64,000 bases of DNA, taken from assembly GCA_019096065.1 (NCBI GenBank), contig JAGUCH010000001.1, forward strand, positions 8,370,001 through 8,434,000. The letters are read 5' to 3'. This DNA is from Paracyclopina nana (lineage: Eukaryota > Arthropoda > Copepoda > Cyclopoida > Cyclopettidae). Each line of letters starts with the position of its first letter. The first letter of the stretch is position 1. The notes below the pieces were generated by a model. That model did not search any database. It was not told the origin of the DNA and saw only the letters and a program-made list of their open reading frames with translations. Both the position numbers and the translations under genes were made by a program. Below, in pieces: positions 34,079 through 46,111 of the stretch.

Positions 34079-36073
34079 TTAGACCGTTCTTGCGTTGGTG
34101 CATCTCACCAGCTCCATCTGGCTGCGGACAAAGTTGTTGTTGTTGTGTTTGAGGTTGACCGGCGCGCTAGACACATCAGCTGACCGTTCACTGCTCACCC
34201 ACGAGGAGTGCTTGTAGGTGACTAACGCCAGAGGGCTCTGCACCAGACCAGAAATCGGAGGCAGGCTGGTATGATGGACAGCCTCCGTTTTGGCCTTTTT
34301 CCAAGCGGGCTGAAGATGATCGGCGCTAGTGTGGTCTTCCACCTTCTTCATGGGGGACAAGTCCAGTGGTTTCTCCTCCTCCTCTTCCTCAGCCCGGTGG
34401 TGGTGGTTGCCTTCCTCCTCTTCGTCCTCCTCGGACTTGGGCTCGTACTCGAGCCCCATGACCTCGGAGTAATACTTGGAGCTGGTCTTCATCAAGTCGG
34501 TGGTGGGCGGCTCGTTGGTGGTGCTGTTGGCCGACTTCTCCACGCTCTTGTTGATGATGTCTTGCATGGTGATCATTGTGGAGCCGGGAGATTCGGAGTC
34601 GGAGTCGAGGCGCCTTCGGTGGATGCGCCACTGGTGCTTTTGCAGGTGGGCCTTTTGGCGGAAGCTGTAGCCGCATTTGCAGCACCTGAAAGGCCGCTCC
34701 TTGTCACCCTCCCTGGTCTGGTGGGCCTTGAGAGCCGGCTTGTGAGGAAAGACGGCCGCGCATCCAATGCATTGCAACGGGTCTGCGATCAGGTGTGTGG
34801 GCAGCGAGGTGTACTTGACATGGCAGTTGGTGCACCTGAAGTTGTACGGGTCGGAGACGCTGAAGGTGTTGCCGCAGGTCTTGCACTCCCATTCCACCAT
34901 TTCCTGCAGCTTCATCTCACGAAGCTCGCTCTCCACCTCCTTCTGGTAGGCCAACTTCATTTTGAGCTTGATTGGCTCCATGGAGGAGGAGGAGGAGGAG
35001 GAGGTGGAGGGCGTGGCCACCTCGAGCAGGTGGCTGTTGGGCGGAGAGACGCTCTCGTTCAAGATGGACGAGTAAGCGAATTTCGAGACGGACTCCTCTA
35101 CCACTTTGATCGGCTTTGGCACTACTTCCTGGCGATGATGAATGCTATGGTGGTCTGGAGGGGGAGCGTTGCCGGGGTCCAAAGAGGACCGATACGGCGA
35201 GTTCTCCCTCGAGGCCTTGAGGCTATCTACAAGGGCAGTATAACTGGTGGGTGGGGCCGGCCTCACGGGGATCAACGGCCTCGGGGGTGGAACCTCCACC
35301 TTGCGGAGGGGTGCTGCTGCTGCTGCTACTGAAGAGGGGGGTGCTGGAGTTTGAACGGGCTCCGGCTGGTCTTGGGTGCCAGGCCTCGATTTGAAGTGGA
35401 CAATGCCGTGCTGGCGCCATTGGTGCTTTTGCATGGGCTCCTTCCTGTAGAACTTTTGGTGGCAGATGTTGCATTCGAAGGGCCGGTCATTCCGGTGCGT
35501 CCTCTCGTGCACCTATACAAACGTTATGCTTACGTTAGCAGCTGGCTTACGTAACATGGAAAAAGTTGACCTACCCTCAGGTTGCCCTTCTGGGTGTACT
35601 GCTTTCCGCAGACCTTGCACGAAAACGGCTTTTCTCCCGTGTGAGTGACCAGATGTCGTTTCATCGTGGTCACGCAGACGAAGCGTTTCCCACACACGGC
35701 ACACACGGGCAAGATTTTGGAGGATCGCTTCCTGGCACCTGCAGAAGAAAAATTGATGTAACGTCAAGCTGTGAGCAGCGAGCAGCGACTTACCAGACTC
35801 AGTGGCCTCGAAGACATAGGGAAGGCTGCGGCCACTCTTGACAAAGCCATTGGACACGTCGCTGTCCGAGGCCACGATCGTCCTGGCGCCAAAGTTGCGA
35901 GGCTCCGGCGTTTGCGGTCTGTCGGCATAGTCTTGTATAATGTGATCGTCATCTTGTTGTTGTTGAGGTGGGGAAACGTGCATGTCGAGAGCCTCCGACA
36001 CGACCTGGAGGGCGTTGACCCTCTCGCCCACGTCGATGTCGCCGGAAGACGGCCTCCACGCGGATTGGGACAT
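34079..36073 (-). CDS. C2H2 zinc-finger transcription factor with CtBP-binding PLDLS motif
   Basis: Three coding exons (35794-36073, 35575-35738, 34079-35512) make about 625 residues. The first ~93 residues are polar with a Gln run. Three C2H2 fingers follow: [34 protein letters not shown] (split by an intron) and [20 protein letters not shown] with a final QH. A Pro/Ala/Ser-rich linker leads to a second cysteine-rich block (about residues 360-445: CKTC, CTNC, CIGC) that ends in a C2H2 finger ([21 protein letters not shown]). The pair of KHQWR fingers is distinctive. Near residue 535 an acidic stretch contains [10 protein letters not shown], the PxDLS motif that recruits the CtBP co-repressor, so a repressor role is likely. 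The ATG follows an acceptor (CTTCTTCAG|CCATG), so a non-coding 5' exon lies upstream. I do not recognise the ortholog. Confidence 0.87.
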
Positions 36074-39000
36074 GGCTGAAGAAGGCAACGGAAAAAGTGT
36101 TCAATGGGCGGGACTTCATATAGAGCGGGTCAGGGGGCCCGGCGGCCTCGGGCCGAAAGGCGCTAGGCCCTTAGAGGCCGCGGGTGCCGTTGTCCCTGTC
36201 AGAGCCCCCGAAGATGACGACGTCGTCGCAGTTCATGGCTATCGGTGTATGTGTCGCGATAAGTTCTGTCGGAGCGGAATGGAGCGCGTGTTGCTTTTGC
36301 TGCGGCTCGTGGATTACTGGGCAACGAAATCGTGATGATGGCAACAACTGAACTTTCATGAGCGCAAACCTACGACTGCTGCTACCTTCGGAGGCGCGCC
36401 GCTCGCATGCACCGAGGGGCACCACCAAGTGTCAAACCGGCTAAAATAGGTCACAACAGGTGCACACAGGGGGGTGATGGGCGGCCAAAAAGGTTCCAAA
36501 AGGTACGTGGCATTGGCGGCCGCCAGCTTGCGTCATTCACCACGCTTGCCATGCAGCCCGGGGTGAAATTTTTACCGGGAATGCATGTGCGTTCTATTTA
36601 GGGCTTACGCGCTCGCATGGGCCCAGACCCTCCCACCTTGCCCCGCAAAGAAGTCGCGGTTCCAGTTATTTCTGGCCGAAGGATGCAGGAAAAAATGCCG
36701 CGATTGCCGCGGAAGATGTCAGTCGCCGAAGCAAGTCGTGGGACAGCTTTAACGGGACTCGTCCGCTTTCCAAAGCAACGGTACTCTCCACCAAACCACC
36801 GCTCGGGCAGCTACTCCCGCCGCCACGCAGTACGTTCATTTAAGCATCGAGGGGCCCCTAATGCCGGCTCGAAATTGGGAACAACTTTCCTTGCTACTCT
36901 TCTTCAACTGGATCAACTTATTGCGCAGTTTTTGCCGCATTAGCAAGGAGACTTGAACGCGCGGAAAAAAATATATTGCTGGAAACTAACAATGCCTAAC
37001 GCAGTCTAAAATCTGCGAATGAAATGTTGCGCTAAGCGGCTAATTTCATTTGGTGTCACTGAAAAAGCACTTTGACAATCATACGTGCAGCCTTTATTAT
37101 TTACTACTCTAGATTATTTCCAGGGAAGATGGAAGGCAAATCCACGGAAAAAATGAAATTAAGCATGATTATTGAGGCCCGCAATCGCATGCAAAGCAAG
37201 AGTGTTCCATTGTGAGATGTAGCGTGTTGCGAGACACCATCAGACTTTCTTTGTGGAATGTGGTCGAGTTCAATGAACTTGCTCCAAGAATCTCTCCTTT
37301 GGAATGAGCGAGCGCGCAACTTTAGCACACCACCGCAACGTGCGCGCGCGAGCTTCGAGAGAAAGTTAAGTTGGCAGAAAGTAGAGCAGCATTGATGTAC
37401 CAAATGTAAGTGTAAGAAAATGCAACATTTTCGCCAACCAGGATGCACTTACGAAAATTCACCTCTGCCAACCTGCGGCTACAGAGTCACCTGCCAAAGC
37501 CGAGCTGCTGATGCTTCAACCCTTGCATGTGCTGAATCGGCAAAAATTCGCCAGCAACAATGCATTTTTGCATTATGCACTAGAATTTAGCAAAACATAA
37601 AAATCATTATTTGCCAAGGCGGTATTTTGCCGCATCATCGACGTTGTCTATCAACATGACAAAAGTAGGCGAAATTTTAAAAACGCTAAAAACTGTCAAA
37701 AATCACAAACGCAACAACATCATCGATGAAACGTATGCTGTGCTGCGACAATAAATGGAGCAAAAAAGGTACAAACGCCCTGAATCAAAGGAGTAGCAAC
37801 AGTTAGTCTGTGATTGGAACCGTGATTTCAGTCTAGTCAGATCAATGACCTCAATTTCACACCACATAGCTGTGCCTTCAGTGCTCCAGACTTTCTACCA
37901 AGTGCAACAGTCACTTGGCAAATAGATGTAGAAAAACCTGGAGATGAATGAATATGCTGCAGATGTTGGATGCGAAAATAATTTTGAACTCGAAAGGTCT
38001 CGAAAACAAAGATTTCACCGTGTCTACCTCGAGCCATTCAAACGTTTGTCATTTTGCGCGGCGCATAAAATGAGCCATTGTTACGAAACCTGACAACCGT
38101 AAAGTTTCTCTTCAAATGGGCAAAATAGCCATAATGCTCTTGGAAGCGGCGCAACAACGTGCCAAGGAAAAAAAGGGTTTAACCTATTTTATCACAGCTT
38201 GTGCACAGTGGGAGTAGCCGTAAAAGGCAAACGCTCGTCAAGTGGCTGCTCTCGGAGACCAATTAGTGTCTCGGCAAAGGTGGAATTATTTCTCTTCGGT
38301 TCTAGAAGCAAGTCTGCTGGTAGTAAAATAGCCAGGCTGAAGATGACGAAGAAGAAGTTGCAAGCAACTCCGGCAAGGTGAAGTCTAGCTCGAGTGAAAA
38401 TGGAGGTCACTTATTAAGCCAGGAGAAAACGCAACGGTGCTTCCCGCTCTACCTGCCTATGCTCTCTTTCACAAAGTTTCTTTTCCCAAGCAGTTTCCCA
38501 AGGTTTAAAAAAACAGCAGCGTCTCCAGCTTGACAGCCACAAAGGCCTGGCGTTTGAGGGCCTTTTTGGCCTTGTTGAGCAAAAGCCGCGCGTTGAAGTC
38601 TCCAAACGTCAACGTCGGCAGGCCCGGCAAAAAGCGACCCACCGGCCGGCGCTGGTGCCTGCTTGAGCTCGCTTTCTCTCAAAAAAAGCCATAGGTCAAT
38701 GACCACCTCGGTTTGGCCTTCAAAACCGCCAAATTCGGCCTTTCGAACGAACGAAGCTCTATTTGTAAAAGATCCGCTAATGCATGCGCTTCAGTACAAC
38801 GGAGAAGCAAAACGTCAAGTGGCCCAAAGAGCTCCCTAGCTTTAAATCAGTCGAAATATTAATGGTACGCTGGTCTGCGAGCCGAGCTAGATGGCATCTA
38901 CAAATGGGCAACGGCCCTGACCCCCCTGGGGTAGCGCATGAAAAAACGGGTGAGCAAAAAAACTAATGACTTACCTGAATTAGAAGTGGTTTTTTGTCGC

Positions 39001-42000
39001 TGTTGTTCCCTCTCTGAGGTGAGATGTAGAATAAAAAGCTTGTCCTCGACTCCTCAGCTGCGCTGGGACAGAACCAGCAGCTAAGCCAACCAAAGCAAAG
39101 CAAGGCATGGCGAAGCAAAGCAAGCAGCGGTCCTGAAGGGGCGCGCGCGCGCGCGCGCGCTCAGCCGCAACAGCGAAACAGCTGACATCGTGTCCTACTA
39201 CGCCGCCGCGATGGCGCGCCGGGCCTTTTCGAAACTGAAAGCTGAGAACTAGGCCAGCTCAGGTAGGCAGCGACGTTAGCCCCACCGGATCGAAAATTTC
39301 ACCTCGACTTTCAACCCGTCTCCATGTAGCGCAACGCCGCGCCAACGGCCTCGCTGCGAACTTTAATGGTGGATGGGCGAGTAATGAGGCTCGCGTGGAA
39401 TTTATTGGCCTGCCAACCGCCTCGGCAGGGCTTCTCCGACGATGGCGATCGTTAAATGGTCGATTATTAAATAACTAACTCGTTTTGGATCAAGCGACTC
39501 GTCATTGAATTTATGCTGCGCTAGAAATTTCCGAGGCGCCATAGCCATCCTCATGGCTTGAAAAAGCAATCCGGCGTCCGGTCGGGATGCGTTGTTAAAA
39601 AACGAGCCTCCGATGCACAGTGGGCCACGGAGACCCTTATTTCTCCATTTCAGCTAAATTATGAAATCCAGTTTCAAACACTTTTTTATCTTATAATAGT
39701 TCCTATGGGTTCTTGGTGATCAGAATTGGCCATTTAAAAGGCTCTAAATTCAATTCGATTTGTGAATTGAAGATCATGTTTGAGAAGCATCCTGATTTTG
39801 ATAAAAAAATCTAAGAAAAAAGAAATGTCAAAAAGTGGCTACAAGCTTTTACTGTTCCATTAGAACTATGATTTTTTTGTTGAAGCCTTTAATTAGAGTT
39901 AGTTTAAGTATTTTAGGCCACAAGAGAACAGGATTTCATTTAAAATAAGTGTCAAAATTGACCCAAAAAGATGACTCTTCTATTTCCATGTAAAACTAAA
40001 CCAAATATTAGCAGAACTTATTATGTCCAAGGTTGTCCAACCTATAACACTGTCAAATTAGAGAAAAAGTAATATGAACAGGGTTGGATTGCAAAAAAAG
40101 TGCGTGGATGTGCGTAAGACTTTGCTAGAAAGAGTTAAAAGTTCGAGTTTTACAGTCATTTAGGGGCTTTTCTAATGCACTGCCGATTTGACGAAAAATC
40201 AGAAATGGAGGAAAATGCTTCAACGGGACCCACTGTGCGATGGAGAAAACGGCGGCGGTAAAAGTGGCCGCAATCCGATGAGCGGCGCGGCCGTGGAAAG
40301 TTGCGGTCAAGCAACGCTGGCGCCTCGCGAAGGTTATTATGTAAGCGCGTAATGAAGGGTTAGATAACCCACTTTCCTCTCGCATCCTCCGTCATGGCGC
40401 GGTGGGGTTGACGGCCGCCAAAGGCCTCCTCGGAAGCCGCGGCAAGCGCGCGTTTCACGCTCGGACGTCCGCGTTCCCTTTGGCCTCGCTGCGCGATGAT
40501 GAGCCGTTTGACGCGGGGCAATGAACTCTGAGCCCGCAGGCAAGGTAACTCAGCCCACTTTCTAAATCCTTGAGCTTTTTTTGCGCATAACGGGTGCGTT
40601 GGCTGTCGCAGCCTCTTCGCACGTTTTTTGCCCTTTACTTTTTTTTGCTTAGGCGGGCTTTTTTTGCGGCAACGCAGTACAAACCCCCATTGAATGCATC
40701 GACATTTCTTGGCCTTTGATCGATTTCCCCAATCAGTAGCGTTATTTTCCGACGTTCAAGTTGGGATTCGTGCTCTCCTCGACGACACGAGAAGCTCCTG
40801 GAAGGCTCCAGAGGATGATGGCGTTCGCGGCAATGCATTTCTCCTGGGCCACGATTGCGTCATCGGGAAGGTTTTTCCACGAATCATTTTTTTCGTGCAA
40901 CGCAATAACCTATTCCCGCCTCCGTTTCTCCCAGGCGGTTTTCGCGCATCAAGCGTTGCACCGAGGCAACTGCGTCGTTTTTACTTCTTATTCCATGATC
41001 CATGCACGCGATCATTGTACGTACGAAGTTTCGGTTTTTTGAAAACGGCCAATTAAAGCTGCTTTCGCGCGCCAAGTCCCCGTACAAGTAAGCGTTGGAT
41101 TCGTTGCGTCCCGTTCATGCAAAACTATATCCATCATCGCGAAATGGCGAAACAATTGCCTTATCTTGAACTTCAGCCGATGACGACCAACTGCTTAGGA
41201 AAGCAAAGGGTCAATGCATAAGCCAACTTAAAATATCATCGTTTCACCGTCATGAATTGTTTACCTAGCGTCAAAGTGCAACGCGGAAGTGTCGCGAAAT
41301 CATGCCTTTTAAAAACCGGTCGAGTCGGTCAACGCGTTGAGAAGCGTGCCTTTAAATGCAGACTGCAATGCGACGGATGATCTCCGTTGAGTGTCAAATT
41401 GCTTTCAGCAGGTTGCTCCACAAACGGGATCATTGAAGCCCCGTTGCAGACATGCATGCTCCGTCAACGTGTGGCATTGAAGCACGCGCTGGGAAAGCAA
41501 CCGATCTCGATTTTTTTTGTTGGGCGCAACTCGAGTTGAGGACCGAGTCTCCTTCGAGGTCCATATTTACGTTAAGGTCAGTTTCGGCAGATTCAGTCGC
41601 GTAGAAGAGAAAATGAGGTTGTGGCGAACGGGTAAAACCCGGTCCAAGACTCGCGCGAGTTTGCGGGTCGCCATCAACGTAGGTGATGCGCGATGAGGGT
41701 TCAGCCTTCATCGCGTGGAGGCCAGCTCAAATGACGAAATTGCATTGGAAGACGCGGAGAGGATGGAAGTTTCGCGACCCTTGATCGACGTCACCGAATT
41801 CAGCCTTAAAAAAGTCGGCGCATGTCCAGCAGCCGCTTGAAGATTTACCGGCCCGCTGCTCTGGAGACGTGCGGCGGAAAATTGGAAAATCATCATCTTG
41901 ACACCCCCGGAATGTAAACTTTCAAACGCAAAATGGCCTCATTTTTCGGACCACGGCGCATGGGGCCTTAAACCGCGCGACAATTTGCACGTGGACGAAC

Positions 42001-42900
42001 GATGCGCTTTGGATATAGAATTAAAATGGAACGAGCCATTTTGGTGGCGAAAGGATCGCGGAGTAGAGCTCTAGAATCGGAGATGGCCGAGAACGTCGCT
42101 CGGGCTCGGCTGGGCGCAAACAATTGGCCCAGAAGAGTTGGTTGTTGCTAGGGAAAAATGCACCAGCCTAGTTTAAAGATGTAAAAGTTGGTCGGCATTC
42201 CAAAGTGCACGGTGGCCTGCATTTCGTAGCGGTTGGATTTCTTTTGCGCTCCCAAACAGTTATCTAGCTCCTTCGCGCTCCGTTGCGAATCCCTTTTTGC
42301 AACGCTTATCTCCATGTGAACATTTCGGATGCGAAGACGCGGCCTCGGGGCCTCATCATCATTGGCCAGAGAAATCTCAACGCATATGCACATGGGGCCG
42401 AGCATCGCGTTATCATCACTTGGATAACTCCGAGACAAAAGTTTGACGACGACCTAGCTTCTTTGTATGGCGACTGCGAAAAAATGCATCTCACGCAAAG
42501 CCAGTTTTTAGCAATCGTACTTTGATAAAAAAAGGTCGCCAATTTGTCCCACGCCAAGGCTTGATCGCTCTATCCACCAACTCACTAGCCATTGCTTTCG
42601 TTACACTTTTTGGGATACCGTTGCAAGAAGGCGGTAAAAGTTGATGGACAACCATCTATTATGGTGCATAAACTGCGAGCGATGGAGAAATGAAAAACAC
42701 GTATCTTCACGCTGTTTCTTAAGCATCTAATAAGCAATCTGGCCCGGGCGAACTTTTGGCATTGAGCAAGCAGATATTGAAGAAACGATTCAGCTAAATG
42801 CATCTGAAGTCTTTTATTTTCACCCTTCGCTGAGTTGTTGCATCTTTCTTTTAATCTGAGCTTTCATCGCAACTTTTTTGAAGCTTCTAATCGCTAATCA
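36074..42900. other. CpG-rich gene-free region upstream of the zinc-finger gene
   Basis: About 7 kb that is visibly richer in G+C and CpG than its surroundings, without any frame that carries a domain. It includes (GC)10 at 39141-39160 and GCAAA-rich repeats around 39090-39130. It probably holds the 5' UTR exon(s), promoter and regulatory DNA of the minus-strand zinc-finger gene. Confidence 0.55.
38972..39160 (-). promoter_or_regulatory. Candidate non-coding first exon and promoter of the zinc-finger gene
   Basis: On the minus strand, ATTCAG|GTAAGT is a full-consensus splice donor (plus-strand ACTTAC at about 38970-38975). The zinc-finger coding exon starts just after an acceptor about 2.9 kb downstream and needs an upstream partner. 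The sequence before the donor is CpG-rich and is preceded by (GC)10. I infer a 5' UTR exon ending here; there is no direct proof. Confidence 0.35.
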
Positions 42901-42980
42901 CGATCTCACGTGCTATTTCAAAGATGCTATTTGCGGAAAGCAGCACCTATAGGTTGCTTGAACCGGGTTTCTGCCACATA

Positions 42981-43476
42981 GCCTGGTTCAAAACACGTGG
43001 GAAACTAATCCGCTAGAGGGAGATCCAATTTGTTTGACGGAAATTCAACAGTCAAAACTGATCAAGGCGGCATAGTTTGGATTAGAATATGATCAATTTT
43101 AAGTCAATCATAAAATATTTCTTAACTCAATTTAGTACATCAATACACTGCTTGCCTCTTTGATGCATATTCAGCTAGAAACATTTATTAACATTAATAT
43201 TGGCAATATTTTTTCGATTTTTGAAGGTTGACACTTTTTTGGGAAATGTTTTTTTCCATCTATAATGGCCTTAAAATTCTTGATCCAACCTGGTCGCAGT
43301 TGTTTGTGCACCACGTTATTCATTTAATCAAATTAGGCAGATTTTGCATAAAAAAGCCAAAAATTTGCAATAAATGAGCATTTTTGTAAATATCATGCAG
43401 CCATTTTCCACCCCTACCGACGCGCCATCGATTTGCGTAGCGGAAAATTGACTGAACTAAATCTCTTGAACCAGGC
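42981..43476. mobile_element. MITE with TA target duplication
   Basis: GCCTGGTTCAA at 42981 is matched by TTGAACCAGGC ending at 43476, with TA on both outer sides. The 496-bp interior is AT-rich and non-coding. A Tc1/mariner-type or similar small element is likely; the arms are short, so this is less certain than the others. Confidence 0.55.
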
Positions 43477-43743
43477 TATACGCAAAGATATGCATCCAGG
43501 TGTCGCACCTGCCTTAGCAATCGGCATCATCAAAAAAGAAAATTGCTGAAAAATTTGCTTCGCAAAGAGCCGTTTCTAATACTGTTAATCTCAGAACAGC
43601 AGCTAGTAGGCTACGCACACATATATTCGTTTGACTCTCGATTCATGCCATTATAAATGAGGTCTCATTGAAAAAGGCGCACAAATTGCTCTACAAATCA
43701 CTGATGTCGGTTAATTACCACTGTGTGCAGACAAATGTAGCTA

Positions 43744-44297
43744 ATTGGGCTTTGCTCACGGAGGCTCTGGTAGTAATGATTTTTGCCGCTAGGAGGAGCT
43801 AATGATACCCCAGCTAATAGCATTGTAAGCTAAGCGGGCTGAAAATTGAATTTCGATCTGTTTCTGTTTGCACCCGCCCCGCTACTAGCCCCGATCTAAA
43901 AATATTGAACCTCCGATCAATTTAAAAAGCATCCAGATTTGATATATTTCAACTACTTCACTAATATTTCAGTCTTCTAATTTTTGAAAAGCAAGTTTTA
44001 ATTTTGTTTTGTAGTCATTTTAAGGGCAAATTCAGTAATAATTGCATGCTTTGTAGGACAATTTGCCCAAGAAAATCAAGCTTGATCCACGGTGGAGCTT
44101 TCTGGAAAAGGCAGAAAATCTCTCCTTTCTCGACAAAAATGCCAAATATTTCGTTTTTTTAAGTCAAAAAGCCAAATGATAACGATTATGCGACGAACTA
44201 GCTGAAACAACACCGAAAAAGAATCGGAGGTTACTTCTAATGCCATCTTTTTTACATTATTCGGAAAAATGTAACTACACCGTGAGCAAAGCCCAAT
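43744..44297. mobile_element. MITE family ATTGGGCTTTGC, copy A
   Basis: Inverted ends ATTGGGCTTTGCTCACGG (43744) and its exact complement (ending 44297) are flanked by TA on each side. The interior includes CAGCTAATAGCATTGTAAGC and GAAAAGGCAGAAAATCTCTC. An inverted second copy lies at 56459-57011. No coding capacity. Confidence 0.9.
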
Positions 44298-44632
44298 TAA
44301 CGGTGAAAGACACCATGTGCTAGCAGCAACATTCACGCTCATCGATTCTTAAGCTACGGTAAATGCTGAAGATATCAAAATCCTCAAACTACGCTATTTT
44401 AGGATTCACCATTTAAATTTATTATCAAAACCATAGTTGCTATGCGCTGCAATAAGAACGCATGAAAAATGGAGCACTTGGGGAAAAAAGTAAGAGGTTG
44501 CGTGATCGCTTTAACGAATTCTTGCGTCATTTGAATTGTTTACAATTTGCATTTTCACCGCGACGTTTTGACGAGAACTCCGAATAGTTCAAAAATTCCG
44601 CTTAACAGCATCAGTTATTCTATTAAAGCACC

Positions 44633-46111
44633 ATGCAGGGGAGCGCCGATACAGAATGGGACGTAGATAAGTATAAAAGCGACCATGAGCCCAAGCATCA
44701 TTGGGAGCTGAGGAGAAAGTTCATGGAAGCTAACAAGGGCCGCTATTCCGAAGCCAGGCTCGTTTGTTTGGGACAAGTATTCGCCAACGTCGAGTTCATG
44801 GGCTGCAGGTGATTCAACTCAAAAAAGAAAACATCACCATTTTCCCTAACTTTAATCTTTGGCTCCAGGTATCCCAAGGAAACGATGGACCTGGTCGAAG
44901 ACATGGCCTATGGCATCGTCCAAGAGTACCGAGAATCGCAGAAAGACCGGTTAAAGCGCACATTTGTGTCCGGAAGTGATGCAGCGAGCGGCAAAGTTAA
45001 CCGAAAAGGTCCCATAGGTGCGACTAAAACTCGATGATTCCCATATTTTGTGCTTCACTTTTGTTAAAAATTATTATTATTAGTGCAAAGAAATAAAGAA
45101 GAGGGCCAGTTTAGCAGAGGAGCCAAAATGCCTAAAATACCCAGTGTCAAAGATGAATTTATTCTCGTGAGATTGGACTATGACAAGGATGAAAACCCTT
45201 GCAATATCTTGACGAGGTCAGCCAGCTTTTGCAAAATATCCGTCTCCTGGGAAGTTCAAATAAGCAAGGGATTACATGTATGCCAAGTCAAGCTGCAGAA
45301 TACAACAGTCCTCCATTCAGCCTCAGGTTTTTTGCGCCTTGATTCAGGTTGTACTCAATACGTGCTCATTTTTTCAACCTTTTCAGCCCCAACGAAGAAT
45401 GAGGCAAGGGATATTGCGACGCGAGAAGCGCTGGAAATGCTCTCAAAAAGCTGCTACACCATTTTGATCAAAAGCAAGTACTTGTCAGCAGACGGAACTA
45501 TGATTGACGCTAATGAGGTTGGGGCTAAAGAGAAAGGCGTGAAAACTTTCGAACCGGAGAACGTCCCATCTTCTAATATCGGCAAGTCTTGCCCATCTTT
45601 GCTCCCTAAAAATGACACCCAGAAGATTGTTAAGTTTAGGTCACAAATTGTTGCTGATGATGGGCTGGAAAGGAGGAGGATTGGGCAAAGGCGGGGCAGG
45701 AATATCAGAGCCAATCTCCGCCACTCAAATCATGAATCGCGAAGGATTCGGCTCCAAAAGTGCATCAAGAGAATTCAAGCAAAAAATACGCAACATCATC
45801 GAGGAATATGCAGCCAGCTCAAACCCATTTGATCTTGTCTTCACATCAGGATTTGACAATGACCAACGTAAAGAAATGCACATGTAAGCTCCAGAGAAAT
45901 GTTGACTGGTCTCAGCCCCTAAAAGAAGTTTCCTTTCAGGATTGCTAAGCGCTTGGGCCTTCGTTCAAAAAGCTTTGGCAAGAACGAAGGACGCTTCATC
46001 ACCATATCGCGCAAATTCAACGCACAGCAATTAATAGACGAATTGGTTCAGCGAGGGGGATCAACTGAGAAATACGAACTTCATCCTCCAATTAACCATA
46101 TGTCAAATTAG
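44633..46111 (+). CDS. NKRF-like nucleolar RNA-binding protein (XTBD, dsRBD, G-patch, R3H)
   Basis: Six exons: 44633-44808, 44869-45017, 45084-45326, 45387-45581, 45640-45883 and 45940-46111, about 392 residues (human NKRF 690). XTBD comes first (HHWELRRKFMEANKGRYSEA, VFANVEFMGCRYP), the domain that binds the exonuclease XRN2. A dsRBD-like stretch follows (LHVCQVKLQNTTVLHSASA, PTKNEARDIATREALEML). Then a G-patch (IGHKLLLMMGWKGGGLGKG) and a C-terminal R3H (MIAKRLGLRSKSFG). This order is that of NKRF, which with XRN2 and DHX15 acts in pre-rRNA processing. The fourth intron (45582-45639) has GC...AG ends with the GCAAGT donor typical of that minor class; only this junction restores the G-patch start. 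An initiator-like TCAGT lies at about 44611. Confidence 0.9.

Noticed and set aside
34271-35332. 353-codon plus-strand open frame
   Set aside because: It is the GC-rich antisense of the zinc-finger exon, of low complexity and with no domain.
36617-36943. 108-codon plus-strand frame in the CpG-rich region
   Set aside because: No domain, no splice context; long chance frames are expected in GC-rich DNA.
40694-41056. 120-codon plus-strand frame
   Set aside because: Overlaps two other unrelated frames of similar length in the same GC-rich stretch; no recognisable feature.
45582-45661. Apparent frameshift or pseudogene in the NKRF-like gene
   Set aside because: A GC-AG intron in phase 1 explains the frame change exactly and restores the G-patch.
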